47,036 nucleotides of DNA from Alphaproteobacteria bacterium (GCA_030426245.1 JAUHYZ010000017.1:1-47036), one strand, 5' to 3'. Counted from the first letter of the stretch, positions 17,923-27,203 are shown. Program-made: numbers and translations. The notes: generated by a model from the sequence alone, not told the origin.

Positions 17923-19668
17923 TCAAAGCTCCTCGACCGCATCTACTCCCAATAGAGCCAGGCCGTTGCGAATTACTTGCCCGATTTGTTCCGCCAGGAA
18001 AAGCCTTGCGCGTGTCAATTCCGGATTAGTGGAGACCAGCATGCGCATCTGCGCGTTGTCGTTCCCCAGGTTCCAGAATGCGTGGAATTCCGCCGCCAGA
18101 TCGTAGAGGAAGAAGGCAATGCGGTGCGGTTCGCGCGCCTGCGCCGCCGCTTCCACCAACCGCGGGAACTGTGCCGCCTGCTTGACCAGGGCAAGCTCTT
18201 CGGCCCCCAGCAGATCGAGCGTGTCCGGTGAAGGCGTCAGCCCTTCGGCTTCGGACTTGCGCAGGATCGATCGGATGCGCGCATGCGCATATTGCACGTA
18301 GAAAACCGGATTGTCCTTCGACGCTTCGACGACTTTCGCGAAATCGAAGTCCATCTGCGCTTCGGGCTTGCGGGTAAGCATGGTGAAACGCACCACATCC
18401 TTGCCCACTTCCTCCACCATGTCGGCAATGGTGACGAAATTGCCCGACCGCTTCGACATCTTGGCCGGCTGGCCATCGCGCAGCAGCTGCACCATCTGCA
18501 CCAGCTTCACATCGAAGGGGATCGGCTTGCCCTGCCCTTCGGAAAGCGCGGAAACCGCCGCCTTGATCCGCTTCACCGTGCCGGCATGGTCCGCGCCCCA
18601 AATATCGATCAGCGCGTCGGCATTTTCCGCCTTCTGCATGTGATAGGCCAGATCGGCGCCGAAATAGGTCCACTTACCGTCCGACTTCTTGATCGGGCGG
18701 TCCTGGTCGTCGCCGAACCTGGTCGAGCGGAACAGCGGCAGCTCGACCGGTTCCCAATCTTCGATCTGCTTGCCCTTGGGCGCTTCCAGCACCCCGTCAT
18801 AGACCAGGTCGTGGCTCCGCAGCCATGCTTCGGCTTCTTCGGGCTTGCCTGCCGCCTGCAGCGCCGCCTCTGACGAGAACACGTCGTGCCGGATGCCCAG
18901 CAAAGCCAGATCGGCGCGGATCATGTCCATCATCGCCGCCACGGACTGTGCGCGGAAAATGGGCAGCCATTCCGCTTCGTCTTCCTCCAGGAAGCGGTTG
19001 CCCAGCTCTTTGGCCAGCGCTTCGCCAACGGGCTTCAGATAGTCGCCGGGATAGAGCCCTTCGGGTATTGCGCCGATATCCTCGCCCAGCGCCTCGCGGT
19101 ACCGAAGATAGGCAGACCGCGCGAGCACATCGACCTGGCCGCCCGCATCGTTGACGTAATATTCGCGGATGACTGCATAGCCCGCATATTCCAGCAGGCT
19201 GGCCAGCGCATCGCCAACGACGGCGCCGCGGCAATGGCCCATATGCATCGGGCCGGTGGGATTGGCGGAAACATATTCGATATTCACTGCCTGGCCGCCG
19301 CCCATGGCGGAGCGGCCGTAATCCGCGCCCAGTTCCGCAATTGCGCCCAGTTCCGCGCGCCAGGCCCCATCCGCGACCCGCAGGTTGATGAAACCGGGGC
19401 CGGCGATCTCGGTGCTGGATATTTCGGGCAACTGGCCCAGCTTCGCGGCGATCGCCTCTGCCAGCTGGCGCGGATTGGTCTTGGCCGGCTTGGCCAGCAC
19501 CATGGCGGCATTGGTGGCGAGGTCGCCATGCGCCGGATCGCGCGGCGGTTCCACCGTCACATTGGCAAAGGACAGGCCGGAAGGCAGCACGCCTTCGGCC
19601 TCCAGCGAGCGAAGCGCATCGTGAACATGGGCCGCAAAGGCGGCATGGATCGTCTGGGTCTGAGACAT
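17923..19668 (-). CDS. argS: Arginyl-tRNA synthetase
   Basis: A 581-residue class I synthetase. The HIGH-like motif is in NPTGPMHMGHCRGAV near residue 130, the KMSKRSG motif is near 400, and the ArgRS-specific N-terminal Add1 domain and C-terminal anticodon-binding domain are present. It charges tRNA-Arg in the cytoplasm. It follows a lipoprotein gene and precedes the SPOR gene closely. Confidence 0.97.
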   Translation of the reverse strand: MSQTQTIHAAFAAHVHDALRSLEAEGVLPSGLSFANVTVEPPRDPAHGDLATNAAMVLAKPAKTNPRQLAEAIAAKLGQLPEISSTEIAGPGFINLRVADGAWRAELGAIAELGADYGRSAMGGGQAVNIEYVSANPTGPMHMGHCRGAVVGDALASLLEYAGYAVIREYYVNDAGGQVDVLARSAYLRYREALGEDIGAIPEGLYPGDYLKPVGEALAKELGNRFLEEDEAEWLPIFRAQSVAAMMDMIRADLALLGIRHDVFSSEAALQAAGKPEEAEAWLRSHDLVYDGVLEAPKGKQIEDWEPVELPLFRSTRFGDDQDRPIKKSDGKWTYFGADLAYHMQKAENADALIDIWGADHAGTVKRIKAAVSALSEGQGKPIPFDVKLVQMVQLLRDGQPAKMSKRSGNFVTIADMVEEVGKDVVRFTMLTRKPEAQMDFDFAKVVEASKDNPVFYVQYAHARIRSILRKSEAEGLTPSPDTLDLLGAEELALVKQAAQFPRLVEAAAQAREPHRIAFFLYDLAAEFHAFWNLGNDNAQMRMLVSTNPELTRARLFLAEQIGQVIRNGLALLGVDAVEEL

Positions 19669-19712
19669 AGCAGGGCCGTTAGCCGGTTTGCGCCGCCTGT
19701 GAAAGCGCCTCC

Positions 19713-19732
19713 CGCGCAGCGGCTGCTGCGCG
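19713..19732. repeat. Strong GC hairpin between the lipoprotein gene and argS
   Basis: CGCGCAGC, GGCT, GCTGCGCG: an 8-bp perfect stem with a 4-base loop, 12 bp after the lipoprotein stop on the minus strand. It lacks a T tract, so a Rho-independent terminator is not certain. Confidence 0.5.
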
Positions 19733-19744
19733 TTCCGCTATGGG

Positions 19745-20392
19745 TCAGCGCGTGGCGTTGTAGGCGAGCTGCGCTTCGCTGAGCTGGAAGCCCACCAGCA
19801 GCTCGAAATTCGCCCGTGATAGCGCAGCGCGCACTTCGGGCAGCGTCAGCGGATCGATGGCCGCATCCTCGTCCCCCGCGCGTCGTCGGCGATTGATCCG
19901 CTCGACGATGTCCGGCGGAAGCGTGGCCTCTGCGCGGTCGATATAGGCCCCTGCCGTCCCTGTCCCCACTGCGCGTTCCTCGCCGTCGGCGAAAGTGACG
20001 GTCACCGTGCCGACGCGCTTGGCGACGACGGCGCTGCCGCCGCGCATCACAGTGGAGAAATAGGGAAATTCGACCGTGCGCGATCCGCGCGTATCGGTGC
20101 GGCGGGCCACGACGTCGAATGTGGCGGTGGAATAGACCTTTTCGCCGCTATCGTCGCATTGCGAGCGCACATTGGTCATCACGCCGACGACGTCGATCGC
20201 ATCGGCCGTGCGCGCCTCGCTGCGGAACAGGGTCATATCCCCGGTATAGTCCGGAATGCCGACTGCAGGGCACACCGTGCGCAGAGCGGTGATTCCCACC
20301 GATTGGTCTATCACGATGTCGCCGCTTGATTTACAGCCGGCAAGTGCGGCGAAAGCGGCGGTCATGATGGCAAGGCGAAAGCGAGCGGTCAT
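19745..20392 (-). CDS. Conserved hypothetical lipoprotein
   Basis: A 215-residue protein with a lipoprotein signal peptide: basic start MTARFRLA, hydrophobic core, lipobox LAGC and +2 Lys, so likely outer-membrane anchored. The rest is beta-rich with no membrane segment. Typical fragments are AVGTGTAGAYIDRAEATLP and FELLVGFQLSEAQLAYNATR. I do not recognise a named family; proteins like this occur before argS or other genes in sphingomonads. The ATG at 20392 gives the signal peptide directly; a longer frame upstream adds an unlikely hydrophilic extension. Divergent from ispH. Confidence 0.8.
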   Translation of the reverse strand: MTARFRLAIMTAAFAALAGCKSSGDIVIDQSVGITALRTVCPAVGIPDYTGDMTLFRSEARTADAIDVVGVMTNVRSQCDDSGEKVYSTATFDVVARRTDTRGSRTVEFPYFSTVMRGGSAVVAKRVGTVTVTFADGEERAVGTGTAGAYIDRAEATLPPDIVERINRRRRAGDEDAAIDPLTLPEVRAALSRANFELLVGFQLSEAQLAYNATR

Positions 20393-20478
20393 GCAAGGTC
20401 CTGAATCTGGGTTCGGCATCGAAGTGTGCGCAGCCCTAGCTCTTTCGCCGCGCAGCGACAACCGCTAGAGCGACCCAT

Positions 20479-21465
20479 ATGAACGCGCCATTTCCGAAAC
20501 AGGCATCCGCCTCCAACGATAATGCAGGCCGCCTGCCGCTCACCGTCCTGATCGCCGCGCCGCGCGGCTTCTGCGCGGGGGTGGACCGGGCGATAGAAAT
20601 CGTGGAGCGCGCCCTCGAACGTTACGAGCCGCCTGTCTATGTCAGGCACGAAATCGTGCATAACCGCTATGTGGTGGACGGGCTCAAGAAAAAGGGCGCG
20701 ATCTTCGTGGAGGAACTGGACGAAGTGCCCGACGGCGCGCCGGTCGTGTTCAGCGCCCATGGCGTGCCCAAATCGGTGCCCGCCAATGCGGAAGAACGCG
20801 GCCTGGAATATTTCGACGCCACCTGCCCGCTGGTCAGCAAGGTCCACCGCCAGGCGGAACGCCAGATCGAAGCCGGGCGGCACATCCTGTTCATCGGACA
20901 TAAGGGCCATCCCGAGGTGATCGGGACATTCGGGCAAGTCCCCGTCACCGACATCACCCTGGTCGAGACAGTGGAAGACGTCGCGAAGCTGCCCTTCACG
21001 CAGGACGATCCGCTGGCCTACCTCACGCAGACCACCCTTTCGGTGGACGACACGGCGGAAATCGTGGCCGCGCTCAAACAGCGCTATCCCGCGATTGCCG
21101 GGCCGAAGGCGGAAGACATCTGCTATGCCACGTCGAACCGGCAATCGGCAGTGAAGGCGATCGCACCCAGCTGCGATCTGGTGCTGGTGATCGGCGCACC
21201 CAACAGCTCCAACTCGTTGCGGCTGGTGGAAGTCGCCGAACGATGCGGCGCCAGCGCCCGATTGATCCAGCGCGCCGATGAAATCGATCCGGCCTGGCTG
21301 GACGGCGTCGGCACGATCGGCATCACCGCGGGCGCCTCGGCGCCTGAAAAGCTGGTCCGCGAAGTCGTCGACCAGCTTGCCCAATGGCGCGAAGTCGAGG
21401 AGCACACCCGCGTGACTGCAGAGGAAAAAATGGTTTTCAAACTGCCGCGCGAACTCGCCGACTAA
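20479..21465 (+). CDS. ispH: 4-hydroxy-3-methylbut-2-enyl diphosphate reductase
   Basis: A 328-residue IspH (LytB), the iron-sulphur enzyme that makes IPP and DMAPP in the last step of the MEP isoprenoid pathway. The three cluster cysteines are in [11 protein letters not shown] (Cys32), [11 protein letters not shown] and the [17 protein letters not shown] segment; the substrate histidines lie in RHEIVHN and FSAHGVP. It is 4 bp upstream of thrB and likely its partner in one transcript. Confidence 0.97.
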   Translation: MNAPFPKQASASNDNAGRLPLTVLIAAPRGFCAGVDRAIEIVERALERYEPPVYVRHEIVHNRYVVDGLKKKGAIFVEELDEVPDGAPVVFSAHGVPKSVPANAEERGLEYFDATCPLVSKVHRQAERQIEAGRHILFIGHKGHPEVIGTFGQVPVTDITLVETVEDVAKLPFTQDDPLAYLTQTTLSVDDTAEIVAALKQRYPAIAGPKAEDICYATSNRQSAVKAIAPSCDLVLVIGAPNSSNSLRLVEVAERCGASARLIQRADEIDPAWLDGVGTIGITAGASAPEKLVREVVDQLAQWREVEEHTRVTAEEKMVFKLPRELAD

Positions 21466-21469
21466 GCAG

Positions 21470-22435
21470 ATGGCCGTCTATACGCATCTTGACGACAGGA
21501 CACTTACGTCCCTGATCGAGCAGTTCGACATCGGCACGCTCGAATCCGTGAAGGGCATTGCCGAAGGCGTGTCCAACAGCAACTGGATGGTCACGACCAC
21601 AACGGACCGCTTCATCCTGACCATGTATGAACGGCGGATCGAGCTGCGCGACCTGCCCTTCTTCCTTGGCCTGCTGGACCACCTGGCGGCCAAGGGGTGC
21701 CCGGTTCCGCGCACGATTCACGACCGCACCGGCGCCGCCTTCCGCATGCTGGAGAACAAGGCGGTGGCGCTGTTCGAATTCCTTCCGGGTGTTTCGATCG
21801 AACATCCCGAACCGGCGCAGGCGCATTCGGTGGGCCAGGCCCTGGCGGGCATCCACGTCGCTTCGGCCGATTTCGAAATGCAGCGGCGCAACGATCTGGG
21901 GCTGGAGGACTGGCGCGCCCTGGCCGAAGATTGCGGCGAGGAAGGCCTGATGGAAATCGATCCGCTTCTTCCGGAAATCGTGACAAGCGAACTGGACTTC
22001 CTGGCCTCTCAATGGCCGCACGAACTGCCGCGATCGGTCATCCATGCCGATCTCTTCCCCGACAATGTGCTGATGCTGGACAACGAAGTCAGCGGCCTCA
22101 TAGATTTCTATTTCGCCTGCACGGACATCACCGCCTATGACCTTGCAGTGACGCATGCGGCATGGTGTTTTTCGCCCGACGGGCGCGAATACAAGCCGGA
22201 AATCGGCGCGGCATTGCTGGAAGGCTATACCGGCGTTCGCCCGCTGTCGGAGGCGGAGCGCAAAGCCCTGCCCATTCTTGCCCGGGGGGCGAGCCTGCGC
22301 TTCCTGCTGACCCGCGCCGAAGACTGGCTCCACACGCCCGGCGATGCGCTGGTCACGCGCAAGGACCCGATGGATTTCGCGCGGCGGCTGGCCTGCTACG
22401 CGGCAGATGGCGAAAAGTGTTTCGCCCTGAAGTGA
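21470..22435 (+). CDS. thrB: Homoserine kinase, APH-fold type
   Basis: A 321-residue homoserine kinase of the aminoglycoside-phosphotransferase fold (ThrB2 type), not the GHMP-type ThrB of E. coli. Diagnostic segments are the N-terminus [19 protein letters not shown], and the catalytic loop [12 protein letters not shown] with metal-binding [12 protein letters not shown]. It phosphorylates homoserine for threonine synthesis, which supplies the substrate of the threonine ammonia-lyase at 3632-4888. It lies between ispH and rnhA. Confidence 0.94.
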   Translation: MAVYTHLDDRTLTSLIEQFDIGTLESVKGIAEGVSNSNWMVTTTTDRFILTMYERRIELRDLPFFLGLLDHLAAKGCPVPRTIHDRTGAAFRMLENKAVALFEFLPGVSIEHPEPAQAHSVGQALAGIHVASADFEMQRRNDLGLEDWRALAEDCGEEGLMEIDPLLPEIVTSELDFLASQWPHELPRSVIHADLFPDNVLMLDNEVSGLIDFYFACTDITAYDLAVTHAAWCFSPDGREYKPEIGAALLEGYTGVRPLSEAERKALPILARGASLRFLLTRAEDWLHTPGDALVTRKDPMDFARRLACYAADGEKCFALK

Positions 22436-22457
22436 ACATGTGACAGGTGGCGAACCG

Positions 22458-22898
22458 ATGACTCATGTCGAGATTTTCACCGATGGAGCCTGCAAGGGAA
22501 ATCCCGGCCCGGGGGGCTGGGGTGCGCTTCTTCGCAAAGGCAGTAACGAGAAGGAAATGTCGGGCTCGGAGCCCAACACGACCAATAACCGCATGGAAAT
22601 GACGGCGGTGATCCGCGCGCTCAACGCCCTGACCCGGCCCTGCGAGATCGATCTTTATTCGGACAGCAAATATGTGATCGACGGGATCACCAAATGGGTC
22701 GCCGGATGGCAGAAGAAAGGCTGGGTCAATGCCAGCAAGAAGCCCGTCCGCAATGCCGATCTGTGGCACGAGCTGATAGAGGCGGCCGCCCCGCACAAAA
22801 TCGAGTGGCACTGGGTGAAGGGCCATAACGGCCACACGGAAAACGAGCGGGTGGACCGCCTGGCCAGCTCGGCCGCCGAAGAGGCAGCGGCCGGCTAA
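22458..22898 (+). CDS. rnhA: Ribonuclease HI
   Basis: A 146-residue RNase HI that degrades the RNA strand of RNA-DNA hybrids. The four acidic catalytic residues can be seen in [29 protein letters not shown] and NERVDRLAS; the basic protrusion [11 protein letters not shown] is present. The ATG at 22458 follows AGGTGG; an upstream in-frame GTG is less likely. Third gene of ispH-thrB-rnhA. Confidence 0.96.
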   Translation: MTHVEIFTDGACKGNPGPGGWGALLRKGSNEKEMSGSEPNTTNNRMEMTAVIRALNALTRPCEIDLYSDSKYVIDGITKWVAGWQKKGWVNASKKPVRNADLWHELIEAAAPHKIEWHWVKGHNGHTENERVDRLASSAAEEAAAG

Positions 22899-22914
22899 GC
22901 CATATTGCGGGATA

Positions 22915-22933
22915 CGCGCCCAATGCGGGCGCG
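22915..22933. terminator. GC hairpin between convergent rnhA and DUF1508 genes
   Basis: CGCGCCC, AATGC, GGGCGCG: a 7-bp perfect stem located between two convergent genes. No T tract, so termination activity is only suggested by position. Confidence 0.4.
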
Positions 22934-22942
22934 CGTCAGGCG

Positions 22943-23119
22943 TCAGCTATTGTCTTCGACAGCAGCGCCCGGGCCGTTCTTCTTGATCGATTCGATGGCG
23001 TTTTCGGCGCTCGCCTTGCTGGCGTAGCCTTCGGTCGAGAACATGATTTCCGAATTGTACTTGAAGCGAACCCGGAACTCGCCAGCCTTGTCCTTATAAA
23101 TCTCGAATGTATGCGCCAT
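22943..23119 (-). CDS. DUF1508 / YegP family small protein
   Basis: A 58-residue protein read directly from the minus strand: it opens MAHTFEIYKDKAGEFRVRFK and continues with FSTEGYASKASAENAIESI, the single-repeat DUF1508 (UPF0339) fold of YegP-like proteins, often described as stress or DNA-damage associated but without an assigned biochemical role. The ATG at 23119 follows a strong AAGGAG at a 9-base spacing and the TGA is at 22943-22945. Convergent with rnhA. Upstream lies a LexA-like box at 23239-23253. Confidence 0.9.
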   Translation of the reverse strand: MAHTFEIYKDKAGEFRVRFKYNSEIMFSTEGYASKASAENAIESIKKNGPGAAVEDNS

Positions 23120-23238
23120 CGTGCATTTCTCCTTGTTGCAGGGCGTTTCTGCCCCGAACGGGCCGGTTGTTCAAGGCCGCAAAGCCCTTGTCGAAATTCG
23201 GCATGGATTGCCGCTTGCAATGTAGGTTTTTGCTTGCT

Positions 23239-23264
23239 GTTCTATGTTTGTTCGAATCGCGAAC
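23239..23264 (-). promoter_or_regulatory. Candidate LexA (SOS) box upstream of the DUF1508 gene
   Basis: GTTC (23239-23242), 7 bases, GTTC (23250-23253), 7 bases, GAAC (23261-23264). GTTC-N7-GTTC is the alphaproteobacterial LexA consensus. On the minus strand it overlaps a possible promoter with TTGCCG at about 23262-23267 and CATAGA 17 bp downstream. The DUF1508 start lies 120 bp away. Confidence 0.45.
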
Positions 23265-23362
23265 GGCAATCGAAAGGCAGTATGGCGATGGGCATTCAGG
23301 AACGATCGGCGCAATTGCGAGGCCCGAAAAACACGCGCATGCCGGCGGTTGCCCGCCCGGGA

Positions 23363-24457
23363 TCAGGCGAAACGCGCGGCGGCGTACAAATCCCGGTCCA
23401 GGCCTTGCGTCATCGCGTCAACCGGCTGGTCCAGCAGGATTTGCGCGGCAAGCCGGGCGGCGGCAGGCGCCGTCTGTATCCCGTATCCGCCCTGCCCCGC
23501 GAACCAGAAGAAGGCCGGATTTCCGCTGTCGAAGCCGTAAACGGGCAAGCGGTCCGGCGCGAAGCTGCGCAGGCCGGCCCATTTATGCTCGACCCGCTGA
23601 ACCTCCCAATCGACCACGTCTTCGAACCGGTCGATGGCCAGGGCGATATCCAGTTCTTCCGGCGCGGCGTCGCACGGAACGCTCGGCGTTTCGTCATGCG
23701 GGCTGAGCCACAGCCTGCCACCTTCGGGCTTGAAATAGAACTGCCCGCCAATATCCAGCACGAGCGGGAGGCTGGCCGGCGGCCCGGGCGCAGTGCGCAG
23801 CTGGGCGATCGTGCGGCGGAACGGCGTTATGCCCACCGGCTTCACACCGGCAATTTCGGCCACCGGATCGGCCCAGGCCCCGGCTGCGTTGACGAGCAGG
23901 TCGCTCTCGATGCGGCCTCCCGCGGCAGTGGTCAGCCGCCAGACGCCGTCCCATTCTGCCTCGGCCAGTTGGGCCCTGCATCTGATCTCGGCACCGGATC
24001 GCCGGGTTTCCTTGAGATACCAGCCATGCAGCGCGGCCACGTCGATATCCTTGCACTCCGGCTCCAGGATCCCGGTGACCCATTGGCTGCGCAGGCCGGG
24101 GACGATTTCCGCCAGGGCAATGCGATCGAGGCGTTCCACCGTCACTGCGCTGTCGGCGAACTCTTCCAGAAAACGCTCGACATCCGCCTGTTGCTCTTCA
24201 CGCGCCAGCGTGAGGCCGCCTCTGGGCCCCAGGAAGCCTTGCTCGGCCAGCCACGGGCCGGAAGCGGTTGTGAGCGGCTGGACCAGCGGACCGCCATAGG
24301 TCTGCACCCAGAAGGCGGCAGAGCGCCCCGTGGCGTGGCGCCCGGGCTGATCTTCCCCCTCCAGCACGATGGTGCGCGCATGGCGGCCCAGCTCCGCGGC
24401 AAGGCTGGTGCCGGCCATTCCGGCACCGACAATGGCAATATCGTATTTCTCGCTCAC
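23363..24457 (-). CDS. FAD-dependent oxidoreductase, DAO family
   Basis: A 364-residue amino-acid oxidase-like flavoprotein. The FAD motif is GAGMAG (11-16) after YDIAIV, with the second binding segment LEGEDQPGRHATGRSAA and a C-terminal WFAGQGGYGIQTAPAAARLAA. The closest relatives are glycine/D-amino acid dehydrogenases, which pass electrons to oxygen or quinones; the substrate is not evident. Start is GTG at 24457, overlapping the stop of the upstream alpha/beta hydrolase by 4 bases (GTGA), so the two genes form one translational unit. Confidence 0.88.
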   Translation of the reverse strand: MSEKYDIAIVGAGMAGTSLAAELGRHARTIVLEGEDQPGRHATGRSAAFWVQTYGGPLVQPLTTASGPWLAEQGFLGPRGGLTLAREEQQADVERFLEEFADSAVTVERLDRIALAEIVPGLRSQWVTGILEPECKDIDVAALHGWYLKETRRSGAEIRCRAQLAEAEWDGVWRLTTAAGGRIESDLLVNAAGAWADPVAEIAGVKPVGITPFRRTIAQLRTAPGPPASLPLVLDIGGQFYFKPEGGRLWLSPHDETPSVPCDAAPEELDIALAIDRFEDVVDWEVQRVEHKWAGLRSFAPDRLPVYGFDSGNPAFFWFAGQGGYGIQTAPAAARLAAQILLDQPVDAMTQGLDRDLYAAARFA

Positions 24458-25437
24458 GGCGTCTCTGCAGTATCCCGGCATGCGATCATGCTTAGAAACC
24501 CGTCGATCGCTTCGAGCGCGAGATCGCGAACGGCATCCACCTCGCGCAATATTTCATGGTGTGCCTCCTCGCCGAAGATGAACAGCTCGCCGCGCGGAAG
24601 GCGTCTAACCGCCCGTTCGATGGCGCCGAAATCGACAAGCTTGTCATGGTCGGTGGCGATTACAAGGACAGGCGTCTGGACGGCTTCGAGAACGCCCGGC
24701 TTCTCCAGCAGGCGCATCGATGCATAGGCCCGTTCCACCCAGCCCCAGCTGCCCGGCCCCATCGAAAGCTCCGGCCGATATGCGCGCCACCACAATTCAT
24801 CGGAATAGCGGTCGTCGTCATGAGTCAGCAGACGTTCCCGCCCTTCGGGGATTTCGCCCGGCTTTTCACTCCATTTCCAGGCCGGGCGCCGGCGATCCCC
24901 CAGCGCGGCCATCAAACGGGCCAGCAGATGCAGCACGGCGGATGGAATGCCTTTGGATCCGAAACCCAGCATCGGCGCAGAAAGCACGGCGGCATCGGGC
25001 GACACCGCTTCTTCCGCCAGCGCCCTCAGCACCAGATGGCCGCCCATCGAATGGCCGATCAGGACATGCGGCCCGGGCGTCTGCACCGTCCATTGGCGCC
25101 ACAGCAATGCCAGATCGGCAATCCAGGTTTCGAAATCGTCGACATGGCCCGTCACCTTGTCCATGCCGAGGCGGCCGGAACCGCCCTGCCCGCGCCAGTC
25201 CGATGCCGTGACCTTCCAGCCCATCCGGGCCCAGTGATCCAGCGTTTCGAGATATTTTTCGTAATAATCGCCGCGCCCCGGAAGGAACAGAATGGACCCG
25301 GCAGAAGATTCCGGCGCAGGCCAGTCGATCCGCCGGATCGGATGCCCGTCCCCCGCATACCACAGGGTTTCCGCCGCATCCGGGGGAATGGCACGGCGAT
25401 CGAAAGTGCCGCGTTCCCTCTCGATTGCTTGGCTAAT
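24454..25437 (-). CDS. Alpha/beta hydrolase (lysophospholipase-like) with an ATT start codon
   Basis: A 327-residue serine hydrolase. The nucleophile elbow is GHSMGG with Ser130, the acid is likely Asp in IATDHDKLVD, and the histidine lies in EEAHHEIL. The family N-terminal half, FLPGRGDYYEKYLETLDHW and ASDWRGQGGSG, runs upstream of the first ATG (25224), so that ATG cannot be the start: it would remove the first beta strands. Reading upstream in frame there is no ATG, GTG or TTG; the ATT at 25437 is preceded by a perfect AGGAGG at a 5-base spacing. I therefore call ATT as the start. A point error or mutation of ATG is the alternative. Downstream it overlaps the flavoprotein gene. Confidence 0.8.
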   Translation of the reverse strand: MSQAIERERGTFDRRAIPPDAAETLWYAGDGHPIRRIDWPAPESSAGSILFLPGRGDYYEKYLETLDHWARMGWKVTASDWRGQGGSGRLGMDKVTGHVDDFETWIADLALLWRQWTVQTPGPHVLIGHSMGGHLVLRALAEEAVSPDAAVLSAPMLGFGSKGIPSAVLHLLARLMAALGDRRRPAWKWSEKPGEIPEGRERLLTHDDDRYSDELWWRAYRPELSMGPGSWGWVERAYASMRLLEKPGVLEAVQTPVLVIATDHDKLVDFGAIERAVRRLPRGELFIFGEEAHHEILREVDAVRDLALEAIDGFLSMIACRDTAETP

Positions 25438-25456
25438 GCGAGCCTCCTGCCCTTGG

Positions 25457-25470
25457 TTACTATTTAGTAA
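25457..25470. promoter_or_regulatory. AT-rich dyad in the divergent hydrolase/cpaA promoter region
   Basis: TTACTA, TT, TAGTAA: an exact inverted repeat in the 77-bp gap between the divergent hydrolase and cpaA genes. It may be part of an operator or promoter; no factor can be named. Confidence 0.35.
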
Positions 25471-25514
25471 GCCCTGTTGAGTAACACAGCCTCCAGGGGA
25501 CCCCAGGGGGCAAC

Positions 25515-26009
25515 ATGCTGGTTACATATTTTCACTACGGATTGCTGGCTGCCTTGGCAATTGCGCTGCTGGTGGCAGCGTTCACGGACTGGCGTTCGCG
25601 CCAGATTGCCAATCGGCTGAACGCCGCAATCGCTCTTGGCGCGCCGCTTTTCTGGTGGAGCAGCGGACTGTCGCTGTGGCCGGACATCGCCATTCAGGTG
25701 GGCATCGCACTCGTCACTTTCGTCATCCTCGCAGGCCTGTTCGCCTTGCGCTGGATGGGCGGCGGAGACGTGAAACTGCTGACCGCGCTGGCCCTGTGGA
25801 TCGCGCCGGCGGATTTCCTGGCATTGCTCATCATCATGGCGCTTGTCGGCGGGGTTTTGACCTTCGTCATCGGCGCCTGGAACATCATGCGCCGGCAGCC
25901 CGGACGCCTGTCGGTGCCATACGGCATCGCCATCGCGGCGGCCGGTCTCTGGATCATCGGAATGAACTATTTTCCCGCTGCATCGGCTGGTGCCGGCAGC
26001 TTGGGGTGA
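25515..26009 (+). CDS. cpaA: Prepilin peptidase CpaA/TadV
   Basis: A 164-residue inner-membrane aspartic protease of the type IV prepilin peptidase family, small CpaA/TadV type without the N-methylase domain. The two catalytic aspartates are in TDWRSRQIAN and in the GGGD motif of RWMGGGDVKLL. About five membrane segments. It processes Flp pilin and TadE/F pseudopilins. First gene of the Tad locus; no flp pilin gene is beside it. Confidence 0.93.
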   Translation: MLVTYFHYGLLAALAIALLVAAFTDWRSRQIANRLNAAIALGAPLFWWSSGLSLWPDIAIQVGIALVTFVILAGLFALRWMGGGDVKLLTALALWIAPADFLALLIIMALVGGVLTFVIGAWNIMRRQPGRLSVPYGIAIAAAGLWIIGMNYFPAASAGAGSLG

Positions 26010-26082
26010 ACTTGATTTTAACCAATTCGGCCTAGCACGGAACTGTAAATTCCACACGGCCATTGAGGGGGCTTGACGCACC

Positions 26083-27129
26083 ATGGACAGGAAGAAGCTG
26101 GTACTGCTGCTGGGGGCGCTGATCATCGCGATCGGCACGGCTTTGGCAGCCAGGAGCATGTTCGCAGGGGCTTCTGCGCCGCAGGCTGATGCCGCAGCGA
26201 TTGAGGAACCGAACGGACCGAAAGTGTTGGTGGCGCAGCGCGGCTTGCCCATCGGCACGATCATCACGGCCGATGCCATCGCCTATCAGGCATGGCCCGA
26301 AGAAATGGTGCAGGATGCCTATTTCATTGACGGCGAATCCGACGTCAACGGGCTGCTCGGCACGGTTGTGCGTCATCCGGTCACTGCCGGCGAACCGGTA
26401 ACCCAGGGCTCGCTCGTTGCGCCTGGCGATCGCGGCTTCCTGGCCGCAGCGCTCGGCCCGGGCATGCGCGCTGTCACCGTTCCGGTTTCCGCCAAGACCG
26501 GCGTGGGCGGCTTCGTCTTCCCGGGCGACCGTGTGGACATGGTTCTGACCCAGGCTGTCGATGGCGACGGCCCCGAGTTGAAGACTGCGGAAACGATCCT
26601 GCGCAACGTTCGCGTACTTGCGACCGACCAGCGGACCGAAAGCACCACGAATGACGACGGCAAGACTGTCGTCCAGGCCTTCCGCACGGTAACTCTCGAA
26701 GTCACCCCGCGCATCGCCGAAAAGGTCGCCGTGGCGCAGACCATCGGAACGCTCAGCCTGTCGCTGCGCTCGATCGCGGACAATCAGGCCGAGCTTGAAA
26801 CCGCAATCGCTTCCGGCGAACTCGACGTGCCTGCCGGCGCGACCAAGGACGAAGAAGAACAGTTCCTTCGCAACGCCATCAGCCGTCCGCGTGACGGGGC
26901 TTCCACCTACGTGACCGGCGGCGACGTGTCGCGCTTCCAGCGCCGTACGATGCCGGCCACCGGCGGGGACGATTCCGGCGCGGTCGCAGCCGTATCCAGC
27001 GGCGGCCCGGTCGTCCGCGTAACCCGCGGGAAGGACACGCAAGCCGTGGCTGTCACCCGTTCGACCGGAGCAGTCAGCACGCCCAGCAACGGCCTGCAAC
27101 CGGCTACCGGTGCAACACTGGCCTACTGA
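26083..27129 (+). CDS. cpaB: Flp pilus assembly protein CpaB/RcpC
   Basis: A 348-residue protein with an N-terminal signal/anchor helix (KLVLLLGALIIAIGTALAA), a SAF domain near residues 45-110 (VLVAQRGLPIGTIITADAI) and a CpaB/RcpC domain with VPVSAKTGVGGFVFPGDRVD. It is a periplasmic component of the Tad secretion channel. The C-terminal 90 residues are low in structure. The start has GAGGGGG upstream. Eight bases separate its stop from an early in-frame ATG of cpaC. Confidence 0.93.
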   Translation: MDRKKLVLLLGALIIAIGTALAARSMFAGASAPQADAAAIEEPNGPKVLVAQRGLPIGTIITADAIAYQAWPEEMVQDAYFIDGESDVNGLLGTVVRHPVTAGEPVTQGSLVAPGDRGFLAAALGPGMRAVTVPVSAKTGVGGFVFPGDRVDMVLTQAVDGDGPELKTAETILRNVRVLATDQRTESTTNDDGKTVVQAFRTVTLEVTPRIAEKVAVAQTIGTLSLSLRSIADNQAELETAIASGELDVPAGATKDEEEQFLRNAISRPRDGASTYVTGGDVSRFQRRTMPATGGDDSGAVAAVSSGGPVVRVTRGKDTQAVAVTRSTGAVSTPSNGLQPATGATLAY

Positions 27130-27203
27130 GGAAGACCATGAACAGCACCGCAAATCGCAACTGCGCCGAAACGGCACACGGATTTCAACCGAGGGGCAAA
27201 ACC

